In this document: piece by piece, positions 25,240-32,487 of the stretch | Position numbering within the stretch: the first letter of the stretch is position 1 | Layout of the letters: the number at the start of each line of letters is the position of its first letter | Assembly: GCA_937918905.1 (NCBI GenBank) | Contig: CAKZSH010000110.1 | Coordinates: 1 to 34,380 of the forward strand | Length of the DNA stretch: 34,380 nucleotides | Source of the DNA: an uncultured Saprospiraceae bacterium | Lineage (GTDB): Bacteria; Bacteroidota; Bacteroidia; Chitinophagales; Saprospiraceae | Direction: 5' to 3' | Translations under genes and position numbers: made by a program | The notes under the pieces: model-generated | The model's input: the letters and a program-made list of their open reading frames with translations, nothing else | What the model was told of the DNA's origin: nothing | Database searches by the model: none

Positions 25240-25377
25240 CTAATTCCTCTCAGCCTTGATAAACTTACCTGAATATTCCAATAAATCATTTTTATAAAAA
25301 ATAAAATATGATCCATTTGGGAGATGCGAAAGATTGATTTTCAAGTCTCCTTTCAAACTTTTCCTTTTGATCAACTT
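25240..25377 (-). pseudogene. Remnant of a T9SS C-terminal sorting domain
   Basis: On the minus strand an open stretch after an in-frame TAA (25378-25380) reads SLKGDLKINLSHLPNGSY, then FIFYKNDLLEYSGKFIKAERN and stop (25240-25242). The LSHLPNGSYFI...SGKFIK pattern is the last part of type A T9SS sorting domains. No start codon, signal peptide or cargo domain precedes it, so it is the surviving tail of a lost secreted protein gene. About 45 codons. Its stop lies 15 bp past the MerR stop, convergent. Confidence 0.6.
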
Positions 25378-25541
25378 TTAGTTGAAGAGGAGGAAGATTT
25401 GATATATTTTATCCTTTTGTTACATTGAACTCTATAACATGTTTTTCTAAGCGAAAAAGTACTCATAATATTTTCTAGATTATAGAATGATGATACATTA
25501 CCAAGATGATTAAAATTAAAAAATAATTGTAGTAAAACTTG

Positions 25542-25699
25542 TACCGAATTTAATAATATATGTCGTACATATTGAATTATCTTTCGCCGCTACTCTTCGT
25601 TAAAAAGCCTCATGATAGCTAGGCTATCCCTACTTTTTTTGCCTCGATTATCGACAAAATCTAAATCAATATACACGACACCTCGAATTAAATTCGGTA
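25542..25699. mobile_element. MITE-like element, 158 bp
   Basis: Terminal inverted repeats of about 33 bp (25542-25574: TACCGAATTTAAT...TGTCGTACATATTGA; 25666-25699: TCAATATACACGACA...AATTAAATTCGGTA), imperfect. The interior is unlike its surroundings: GCCGCTACTCTTCG, a GATAGC-TAG-GCTATC hairpin and two GCCTC-containing stretches next to A or T runs. There is no reading frame. Copy number and target duplication cannot be judged from one window. Confidence 0.5.
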
Positions 25700-26028
25700 T
25701 AAAATTCAAATTTTCCTATGAAAAAATGTTACTTTTTTTTTCCTTACCGTTATGCTAGCAAATTCCTCCAAAATGAAAATGAATTGTTATAAAAATTCAC
25801 TTTTCATTTTAAGATTGTTTCAAATCAATTTTTACAAAAAAGACAACAGAACATTTACGGACTTAAGAAAAGTCAGTTTTTAAGATCATTGGATTTTAAA
25901 AATTAGCCCATCTTATTTTTAATTCAACTAAGTAACGCACTTGGTTGAGAGTAGATGTTAATGTCTTGTTATGAATTTTATTATCTAATTTCTTCAGCCT
26001 TAATTGGTTGAGGTCAAATATTAAACCT
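25700..26028. other. Leader region of gldM
   Basis: 329 bp of AT-rich sequence between the MITE-like repeat and gldM. No gldL is present. Only short frames (for example from 25718) are seen and none is convincing. It probably carries the gldM promoter; no element could be assigned. Confidence 0.4.
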
Positions 26029-27546
26029 ATGTCATTACCTAAAGAGCCTCGTCAGTTGATGATAAATCTGATGTATCTAGTTTTAACTTGTATGTTGGCA
26101 CTCAATGTTTCCGCAGAAGTATTGAATGCTTTTTTATCCATGGATAAAAGTATTGGAGAAAGTAGTCGAATTGTGGGAGATTCCAATGGACAATTGTTTT
26201 CTGCAATTGAACAACAAGCAGATGCCTATTCGCAATTTGCTCCTTTTAAAGATAAAGCGAATGAAGCGCAAATTTTAGTAAAAGAATTCTATCAATATGT
26301 TGGAGATTTAAGAGAAGAGTTGATAGCAACTTCTGGAGGGTTGGATGAAAATAATGAACCTAAAGCCAAACAGAAAAAAGAACCTGCGACTCGACTTTTT
26401 GTCAATGAAGGCAAAGGAGATGAATTGGAAAATCGAATTATTGAAGTGCGACAACAATTACTCGATTTGATTGAGGATGGAAATGAAAAAGAATTGTTAG
26501 ATAAAATTTTGCCTCTAGAGTTGCAACCGATTCCAGAGGATTCAGATAAAAAATCATGGGCACAATTTACATTTCAGCAGATGCCTGTAGCGGCGGTTTT
26601 GCCCATACTTTCCAAATTTCAAAATGATGTAAAGATTGCGGAGAGTGCGATTCTAAGTCATTTTTATAATAAAGTGCAAGGAGAGAAAATTGTATTTGAT
26701 GAGTATGCGGCAGTCATTTCTGCTGATAAAAGTTACGTTATCAAAGGAGAAGAATTGTCTTCAGAAATTTTTCTATCTGCATTTAGTACGACTGCTGATA
26801 ATATTTCCATCAAAGTAAATGGACGACCGATTGAAGTGAGAAATGGAAAAGCATTGTTTAATATTCGTCCGAATGAAATTGGAAGTCAAAGTTTTACAGC
26901 AGAGATTTCCATGACCAATCCAATATCAAAAAAAGTAAAAACCTATACCAAGAAATTTAATTACGAAGTAGGCGAGCGTTCTGTAACGGCGTCTGCTGAT
27001 AAAATGAATGTATTTTATTTAGGTGTTGACAATCCTTTTTCCGTTTCCGCCGCTGGAGTTGCGAGTAAAGATGTGAACGTTTCGAGTAATGATGTCCGTT
27101 TGGAAAAAATTCGAAATGGTAAGTTTAATGTAAAACCTACCCAGGTTGGTGAGGCAAAAATTGTAGTCTCTGGCGGTGGATTGGATCCTACTAATTTTAT
27201 TTATCGAGTAAAGCGAATACCTGATCCTGTGATTCGATTGGGGCGGAAAGGTGAGACGGGTATGTCGCCTGCAAAGTTTAAAGCTTTTAAAGGTTTGTTA
27301 GCGATTTTGGAAAACTTTGATTTTGATGCAAGGTGCAATGTTGCGGGATATGAAATCACTAGAGTTCCTGAAAGAGGAGATGCAGAGGTAGTCAAAAATC
27401 AAGGTGGTAAATATTCTAGTCAGGCTAGGAATTTGATTAATCGGGCTAGGTTTGGAGATACTTATTTTTTCGATCAAGTGAGGGTTAAATGTCCTGGAGA
27501 TAAGGCATCAAGAAAGTTGAATGGGTTGAGTATTAAAATTCAGTAA
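26029..27546 (+). CDS. gldM: Type IX secretion/gliding motor protein GldM
   Basis: Inner-membrane protein whose single N-terminal helix pairs with GldL to form the proton-driven T9SS motor and whose long periplasmic part reaches the GldK/GldN ring. The ATG at 26029 gives 505 residues, close to the usual 510-520; a TTG at 26008 adds seven residues and is not preferred. The N-terminus (MSLPKEPRQLMINLMYLVLTCMLALNVSAEVLNAF) is the family hallmark, including the conserved membrane helix (12-32). The helical domain (about 35-215) is followed by three beta domains (about 220-310, 315-400, 405-505) ending in RKLNGLSIKI. The immediate upstream region has no gldK or gldL. Downstream lies gldN after a 120-bp gap that contains one arm of a palindrome. 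Confidence 0.97.
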   Translation: MSLPKEPRQLMINLMYLVLTCMLALNVSAEVLNAFLSMDKSIGESSRIVGDSNGQLFSAIEQQADAYSQFAPFKDKANEAQILVKEFYQYVGDLREELIATSGGLDENNEPKAKQKKEPATRLFVNEGKGDELENRIIEVRQQLLDLIEDGNEKELLDKILPLELQPIPEDSDKKSWAQFTFQQMPVAAVLPILSKFQNDVKIAESAILSHFYNKVQGEKIVFDEYAAVISADKSYVIKGEELSSEIFLSAFSTTADNISIKVNGRPIEVRNGKALFNIRPNEIGSQSFTAEISMTNPISKKVKTYTKKFNYEVGERSVTASADKMNVFYLGVDNPFSVSAAGVASKDVNVSSNDVRLEKIRNGKFNVKPTQVGEAKIVVSGGGLDPTNFIYRVKRIPDPVIRLGRKGETGMSPAKFKAFKGLLAILENFDFDARCNVAGYEITRVPERGDAEVVKNQGGKYSSQARNLINRARFGDTYFFDQVRVKCPGDKASRKLNGLSIKIQ

Positions 27547-27549
27547 ATT

Positions 27550-27764
27550 AAGCCCCCAGCTCCCAAAACTTCGGGAGAGCCTTTTTCTTTTGCCTTTCGG
27601 TAAGAGAAAAAGTTCAGGGGAATGTGATTTTAGAAAATTATTTATTCTCAAAAAAATAAAATAATAATGATTAAAAGTAATGTGATTCAAGTATTAATAA
27701 ATTTTTTCTCTTGCCGAAAGGCAAAAGAAAAAGGCTCTCCCGAAGTTTCGGGAGCTGGGGGCTT
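27550..27764. repeat. 64-bp-arm palindrome spanning the gldM-gldN junction
   Basis: Left arm 27550-27613 begins 3 bp after the gldM stop; right arm 27700-27764 lies inside gldN codons 12-33. They are complementary with about three mismatches. Each arm holds a smaller hairpin (CTCCCGAAG/CTTCGGGAG type) and GC-rich ends (AAGCCCCCAGCTCCC), unlike the AT-rich context. The 86-nt loop contains the gldN ATG (27667) and a direct repeat of AATGTGATT. In mRNA this stem would present the gldN start in a loop. Confidence 0.85.
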
Positions 27765-28557
27765 TCTCTTAATCTGTATTTGTATTGTTATTTCAAATGT
27801 AAGTTATTCACAAGTTGAAGTATTAGATGGAATAACAAAAAAAACTTTAATGAAAGACCGTCAAGTTTTACAACATCGAATGCCACGTGAAGCTGATGTT
27901 TTTTGGGAAAAAAGAATATGGCGAGTAATTGATGTTAGGGAAAAAATGAACTTACCATTTTTATATCCTGAATCTCCATTTTTTACCATTTTACAAAATG
28001 CGGCTATGAATGGAGAAATCAATTTGTATTCTGCTGTGGATGATAAATTTTCAGAGCGACTTACGGATTTTGATGGTATTTTTTCAAGTAGAGATACGGG
28101 GTGGATTGTTGATCCAGAAACCTATGATGAGAAGGTTCAAGTTTATGAAAACTTCATCAATTTTGAAGACATCAAAAGATTCCGAATCAAAGAAGTTTGG
28201 TATTTTGATGAAGCGACTTCTACAATGAATGTTCGAATATTAGGGATTGCGCCTATGCAAGATGTTATGGATGACAATGGAAATTTTAGATTTGAAAAAC
28301 CATTGTTTTGGATTTATTTTCCAGAGTTGAGAAATGTAATTGCAAGGCATGAAGTATATATTCCAGGTAATGATAATCAAGTGATTTCTTGGGATGATTT
28401 ATTTGAAATGCGATATTTTGCAAGTACGATATATAATGAAGGAAATGTTTATGGAAGAAGAATTAAAGATTATGCGGAAGGCTTGGATAGACTTTTGGAA
28501 GCGGATAAAATCAAACAGGAGTTATTTAATTTTGAACATGACTTGTGGAGTTACTAA
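27667..28557 (+). CDS. gldN: Type IX secretion/gliding protein GldN with an expanded signal peptide
   Basis: Periplasmic ring component of T9SS (PorN/GldN), partner of GldK and of the GldM tip. The 296-residue protein has the family core DVFWEKRIWRVIDVREKMNLPFLYP (about 77-101) and LFWIYFPELRNVIARHEVYIP (about 215-235). The N-terminus is odd: MIKSNVIQVLINFFS, then CRKAKEKGSPEVSGAGG encoded by a palindrome arm, then the hydrophobic segment FLLICICIVISNVSYSQ with its cleavage site. No in-frame ATG, GTG or TTG occurs after the arm before the mature part, so translation must run through it. Export should still work because the hydrophobic core and SYSQ site are intact. It is co-transcribed with gldM. 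Confidence 0.95.
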   Translation: MIKSNVIQVLINFFSCRKAKEKGSPEVSGAGGFLLICICIVISNVSYSQVEVLDGITKKTLMKDRQVLQHRMPREADVFWEKRIWRVIDVREKMNLPFLYPESPFFTILQNAAMNGEINLYSAVDDKFSERLTDFDGIFSSRDTGWIVDPETYDEKVQVYENFINFEDIKRFRIKEVWYFDEATSTMNVRILGIAPMQDVMDDNGNFRFEKPLFWIYFPELRNVIARHEVYIPGNDNQVISWDDLFEMRYFASTIYNEGNVYGRRIKDYAEGLDRLLEADKIKQELFNFEHDLWSY

Positions 28558-28559
28558 GT

Positions 28560-28654
28560 TAATTGAAAATTAAAAATGGAGAATTGAAAATTTTCGTAGT
28601 GCGGTGATCTACATTATTCGAAATTTTTAATTCTCCATTTTTAATTTTCAATTA
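28560..28654. repeat. Heptad-armed palindromic element, copy 4 (convergent gap)
   Basis: Left arm 28560-28596 reads AATTGAA, AATTAAA, AATGGAG, AATTGAA, AATTTTC; the right arm 28619-28654 reads TTTTAAT, TCTCCAT, TTTTAAT, TTTCAAT. The loop holds GCGGTGATCTACATTATTCGA, the shared core (given here in part only as GGTGATC...TATTCGA). The element fills the space between the gldN stop (28557) and the rfbD stop (28655) exactly. Confidence 0.85.
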
Positions 28655-29545
28655 CTACCCCATATCTTTTTCTCGTAATAATTCTAAGCATTCTTTCAAA
28701 CTATCTTCCCAATGTGGGATTTTTAAATCGAAAGTGGTTTTGATTTTTGTTTTATCCAACAAAGAATAAGGTGGACGACTGGCAGGAGTAGGGTAGTCCT
28801 CTGTTCCGATTTGATTAACTTTACAATTGATGTTTTCTAATCTAAAAATTGCTTCTGCAAATTCTGCCCAATGCGTTATTCCCTCATTGCTATAATGGAA
28901 AATTCCTTGCATTTTTCCAGAAACCAAATCACCATTTTCCATTTTAAAAATAATATCTAACATTGCTTTTGCAAGATCACGTGCGTAGGTCGGTGTACCG
29001 ATTTGGTCAGAAACAATTCCAAGTTCATCTCTATCTTTTCCAAGTCGTAACATTGTTTTTACAAAATTATGTCCGAAAGAAGAATACACCCAAGAAGTAC
29101 GAATGACCATACTTGAAGGCATCATCATTTGTACAAATTGATCGCCTTGCAATTTAGTTTTAGCATACACACTTTGAGGATTCGTTTTGTCGGTCTCCAA
29201 AAGTGGGCGAGCTAGACCATTATGATAAACATAATCCGTAGAAATATGGATCATCTGAATATTTCGAATCACAGCTGCTTGAGCGATGTTTTTTGCACCT
29301 TCAGCATTGACTTTGTATGCTAGTTCTTCGTCCGTTTCTGCTTTGTCAACTGCTGTGTAAGCTGCACAATTGATAATATAATCGAAATCACCTCCATTGA
29401 TAAAGTCATAAACTGCATTGGTATCGGTAATATCTAAATCTGCGACATCAACAAAAGTGAAATTAAAATCTTCATATTTTTTTGCCAAATGTTGTAACTC
29501 CGTACCGACTTGACCATTTGAACCTGTAACTAATATGTTAGCCAT
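28655..29545 (-). CDS. rfbD: dTDP-4-dehydrorhamnose reductase
   Basis: NADPH-dependent last step of dTDP-L-rhamnose synthesis for cell-surface polysaccharide. The 296-residue SDR protein has the Rossmann motif TGSNGQVG (7-14), the DLDIT segment, INCAAYTAVDKAE, the catalytic STDYVY and YAKTK (near 148-152), and SWVYSSFGHNFVKTM typical of RmlD. Length is normal. No other rml genes are adjacent. Two copies of a 15-bp repeat lie just upstream of the ATG. Transcribed in the same direction as rel, 246 bp downstream of it, but separated by a palindromic element. Confidence 0.95.
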   Translation of the reverse strand: MANILVTGSNGQVGTELQHLAKKYEDFNFTFVDVADLDITDTNAVYDFINGGDFDYIINCAAYTAVDKAETDEELAYKVNAEGAKNIAQAAVIRNIQMIHISTDYVYHNGLARPLLETDKTNPQSVYAKTKLQGDQFVQMMMPSSMVIRTSWVYSSFGHNFVKTMLRLGKDRDELGIVSDQIGTPTYARDLAKAMLDIIFKMENGDLVSGKMQGIFHYSNEGITHWAEFAEAIFRLENINCKVNQIGTEDYPTPASRPPYSLLDKTKIKTTFDLKIPHWEDSLKECLELLREKDMG

Positions 29546-29552
29546 TGTTTAA

Positions 29553-29582
29553 TTTTGAATGAATGAATTTTGAATGAATGAA
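29553..29582. repeat. Tandem 15-bp repeat upstream of rfbD
   Basis: TTTTGAATGAATGAA occurs twice in direct succession (29553-29567, 29568-29582), starting 8 bp before the rfbD start codon. It is in the translation-initiation region, where slippage could change spacing. Confidence 0.85.
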
Positions 29583-29655
29583 TACTTCTTCAACGGGTAT
29601 TCCTACAAATCGTTTTTATAAAAGCTGAATTTCCATTTTTTTATTTAAAAAAACG

Positions 29656-29792
29656 AATGGGAAGAAGGGAAAAAGGGAAGACGGATTTAAGATTTGGGAA
29701 ATCTGTCGGAAATTGGTGATTCTACTTTTCACAATTATTCGACAAACTTCTCAAATCTTAAATCCGTCTTCCCTTTTTCCCTTCTTCCCATT
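29656..29792. repeat. Heptad-armed palindromic element, copy 5 (rel 3' end)
   Basis: Arms 29656-29700 and 29748-29792 are 45 bp long with one mismatch. Left units read GGGAAGA, AGGGAAA, AAGGGAA, GACGGAT, TTAAGAT, TTGGGAA; right units TCTCAAA, TCTTAAA, TCCGTCT, TCCCTTT. The core is AATTGGTGATTCTAC ... AATTATTCGACAAA. The right arm overlaps the first base of the rel stop codon (29792-29794). Confidence 0.85.
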
Positions 29793-32017
29793 TAATCAAT
29801 CCTCGTCACGGAAGAAATTCCTTCCTCCTCCTTCAACGCTCGAATAGCGATTTCCAATTGATCTTTATTTTTTATCAAAAGGGAAACACGTCCTTCAAAA
29901 TATCCTTCATTTCCATCAATATAAAAAGAACGAATATTTAGTCCCAATGAGTTGGAAATTTTATTCGATAATTGTTGAATCACACCAGGGCCGGAGTCAA
30001 TTCCGACAATCAAAAGTTCAGCAATAAAATTGGTATTGGTAGTACTGACCCATTCTGCTTTCATCACACGATAACCATAATGTGCCATCAAGTGAGTAGC
30101 ATTAGGACAAGAGGTACGGTGAATTTTCATACCAGCCGTAGCCGTCAAATATGCAAAAACATCGTCACCTTGAACAGGATGACAACATGTTGCCAGTTGA
30201 TAATTATATTGATCGGCATCTTGACCTCCTACGCGTAATTTAGGTTTTCCTTCGTATTTAGGTTTTCTACTCCGCCTAGGAGAAGCAGGAGTTGGAACTA
30301 CCTCCTCTACCTCTTCGATGATTTCGACCAATTTGTTATTTTCTACTGTGAAATTTTTAAGGACATTGTTGATATTAATTTCATCGATGCTAATGCCATA
30401 GAACAAATCTACCCTTGATTGGAAACCAAAATATTTTACTAAGATTTCAACATTTTCCTCAAAATCAATTTTTAAATTTTTGAACTTTCGTTGCAACGCT
30501 TCTTTTCCAAACTCTCCTTGTTTTCGTTTTTCCTCTTTCATGGAAGAACGAATCTTCGAACGTGCACGCCCTGTTACCACCATCTTTAACCAAGCTTCGG
30601 AAGGCTTTTGATTCTTGTTGGTGATGACACTTACTTGGTCACCGCTGTTGAGTTTATAACCCATCGGAACCAACTTCTTATTTACTTTGAGTGCTTGACA
30701 ATGGTATCCAATATCTGTATGAATACTAAAAGCAAAATCCAAAGCAGTTGCTCCTTTTGGTAAAATTTTCAAATCCCCTTTAGGGGTATAAACATAAACT
30801 TCTTCGTTGAAAAGATTGGTTTTAAAATCTTCGATAAATTGAACTGCATCACCATCTCCTGTATCCAAAATATCTCGAACATTATTTAACCATGCATCAA
30901 AGACATTATAACTATCATCTTTTCCACCTTTATATTTCCAATGGGCAGCAAATCCACGTTCCGCAATTTCATCCATTCTTACACTTCGTATTTGAACTTC
31001 TACATAGCGACCATCGGGGCCAATTACTGTAGTGTGCAATGATTCATAACCATTTGATTTTGGAGTAGTGACCCAATCTCGAAGCCGTTCAGGAATCGGA
31101 GTGTGTACATCTGTAACGATGGAATAGACTTGCCAGCATTTTTGTTTTTCCTGCGCGCGAGGAACATCCAAAACAATACGGATGGCAAACAAATCATAAA
31201 TTTCTTCGAAGGTTACTTTCTTTTGTTTGACTTTATTCCAAATCGAATAGATTGATTTTGGACGACCAAAAATTTTATAATTTTCAAAACCAGCATTTTT
31301 TAAGGCATCATCCAATGGTTGGATAAAAGATTCTACAAAAGCTGTTCGAGCTCTTTTGGTCTCTTGCAGCTTTCTCGCAATTTCGCTGTACGTTTCTCGA
31401 TTCGTGATTTTCATACACAAATCTTGATACTCTGTTTTGATTTGATATAAACCCAAACGATGCGCCAATGGCGTATAAATATAGCTGGTCTCTGCTGCGA
31501 TTTTCAATTGCTTGTGGCGAGGCATGGCACCGAGCGTACGCATATTGTGAAGCCGGTCAGCCATTTTTATTAACACTACTCTCACATCATCGGCAAGGGT
31601 AGTCAATACCTTTTTAAAATTCTCTGCCTGTTGGCTAGTTGACTTATGCAACCCATCCAACTTAGTCAATCCATCAACTATCATTGCGAATTTATCTCCA
31701 AACTCTTGTCGAATTTCTTTCAAAGTAATCGGAGTATCTTCCACTACATCATGTAACAATGCACATACAATTGCGGTAGGGCCAAGACCAATTTCCGCTG
31801 CACAAATCCGAGCTACTTCAATAGGATGAAGCACATAAGGTTCTCCTGATTTTCGACGTTGTTCTTTGTGAGCATCTACTGCGATCTCAAAAGCACGGAA
31901 CATTTGCCGTTCATCTTCTTCAGAGAATTTTGATTTGATGCAAAGAATCATTTCGTCATACGCTTGGCGTATGTCCTTCATTTCTTCAGGAGTGTAAGTG
32001 ACGATTGTATTTTGCAT
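29792..32017 (-). CDS. rel: Bifunctional (p)ppGpp synthetase/hydrolase (RelA/SpoT)
   Basis: Makes and degrades the stringent-response alarmone. The 741-residue cytosolic protein has: HD hydrolase domain about 45-200 with HPIEVAR and HDVVED (H89, D90, E93, D94); synthetase domain about 230-350 with GRPKSIYSIWNK, YDLFAIRIV and GYESLHTTV; TGS domain about 400-460 (VYVYTPKGDLKILPKGATALD, SIHTDIGYHC); a conserved Cys segment about 610-650 (ATCCHPVQGDD; HRTSCPNA); ACT domain about 665-741. Both catalytic motif sets are intact, so it should be bifunctional. Its 3' end abuts a palindromic element. The 5' gap (32018-32228) probably carries its promoter. Confidence 0.97.
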   Translation of the reverse strand: MQNTIVTYTPEEMKDIRQAYDEMILCIKSKFSEEDERQMFRAFEIAVDAHKEQRRKSGEPYVLHPIEVARICAAEIGLGPTAIVCALLHDVVEDTPITLKEIRQEFGDKFAMIVDGLTKLDGLHKSTSQQAENFKKVLTTLADDVRVVLIKMADRLHNMRTLGAMPRHKQLKIAAETSYIYTPLAHRLGLYQIKTEYQDLCMKITNRETYSEIARKLQETKRARTAFVESFIQPLDDALKNAGFENYKIFGRPKSIYSIWNKVKQKKVTFEEIYDLFAIRIVLDVPRAQEKQKCWQVYSIVTDVHTPIPERLRDWVTTPKSNGYESLHTTVIGPDGRYVEVQIRSVRMDEIAERGFAAHWKYKGGKDDSYNVFDAWLNNVRDILDTGDGDAVQFIEDFKTNLFNEEVYVYTPKGDLKILPKGATALDFAFSIHTDIGYHCQALKVNKKLVPMGYKLNSGDQVSVITNKNQKPSEAWLKMVVTGRARSKIRSSMKEEKRKQGEFGKEALQRKFKNLKIDFEENVEILVKYFGFQSRVDLFYGISIDEININNVLKNFTVENNKLVEIIEEVEEVVPTPASPRRSRKPKYEGKPKLRVGGQDADQYNYQLATCCHPVQGDDVFAYLTATAGMKIHRTSCPNATHLMAHYGYRVMKAEWVSTTNTNFIAELLIVGIDSGPGVIQQLSNKISNSLGLNIRSFYIDGNEGYFEGRVSLLIKNKDQLEIAIRALKEEEGISSVTRID

Positions 32018-32228
32018 ATTGAATATTAAACTTTGTTTCGCCCTAAAATGCTGCCTCTATACCTACATTAGGCGTAGGTTTTCTATATTTAAAGTATTGG
32101 GGAGTAGTTAAAGAAGACACTTGGTTAGGTAAATTAGAATATAAAAATAGGGAGAAATTTCGAGAATTATATATTTTTTTATGTTTAATATGAAAGTGTG
32201 AAGCTAGTTTTACATTTATTGGTAAAAG

Positions 32229-32261
32229 AAAAACCCATCTCGTTGACCAAGATGGGTTTTT
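32229..32261 (-). terminator. Terminator after the ATPase/TOPRIM gene set
   Basis: AAAAACCCATCT (32229-32240) and AGATGGGTTTTT (32250-32261) form a 12-bp stem with a 9-nt loop; on the minus strand TTTTTCTTTT follows. It lies 29 bp after the stop of the 58-residue gene and closes that operon. Confidence 0.88.
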
Positions 32262-32289
32262 CAATATATTTTATAAAAATATTAATGAG

Positions 32290-32466
32290 CTATTCTTTGA
32301 ACCTCTTTTTTAATTTGAGAGCCATTTCAATTAACATCTCATATTTTTCTTTCATCTCAGCAACTTCTTCTTTTGACAATTCATCATAATTGATCTGAGA
32401 AAGTGGTTTTAGGTTTTCATCAATAGTTTGGAAAACGTCGTTTGGATTGATAACAGTTTTTTCCAT
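32290..32466 (-). CDS. Small 58-residue protein, third gene of the ATPase/TOPRIM set
   Basis: A frame from ATG 32466 to TAG 32290 encodes 58 residues: MEKTVINPNDVFQTIDENLK, then PLSQINYDELSKEEVAEMKEKYEML, ending EMALKLKKRFKE. It is highly charged and helical, with a predicted amphipathic C-terminal helix. It begins 21 bp after the TOPRIM-like stop, with only a short AT-rich gap, and precedes the terminator, so all three are probably one transcript. The conserved-looking spacing and amphipathic pattern support translation, though no family was recognised. It may be an accessory or antitoxin-like regulator; that is inference. Confidence 0.6.
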   Translation of the reverse strand: MEKTVINPNDVFQTIDENLKPLSQINYDELSKEEVAEMKEKYEMLIEMALKLKKRFKE

Positions 32467-32487
32467 TTTATTCTTCTTTTTGTAAAA

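Noticed and set aside
27508-27690. 60-codon minus-strand frame across the gldM-gldN junction
   Set aside because: It is antisense to the gldM end and encoded largely by the palindrome arm.
32043-32264. 73-codon minus-strand frame ending PTPNVGIEAAF
   Set aside because: The end vaguely resembles an outer-membrane protein C-terminus, but the frame begins inside the terminator at 32229-32261 and has no signal peptide or domain; not supported as a gene.
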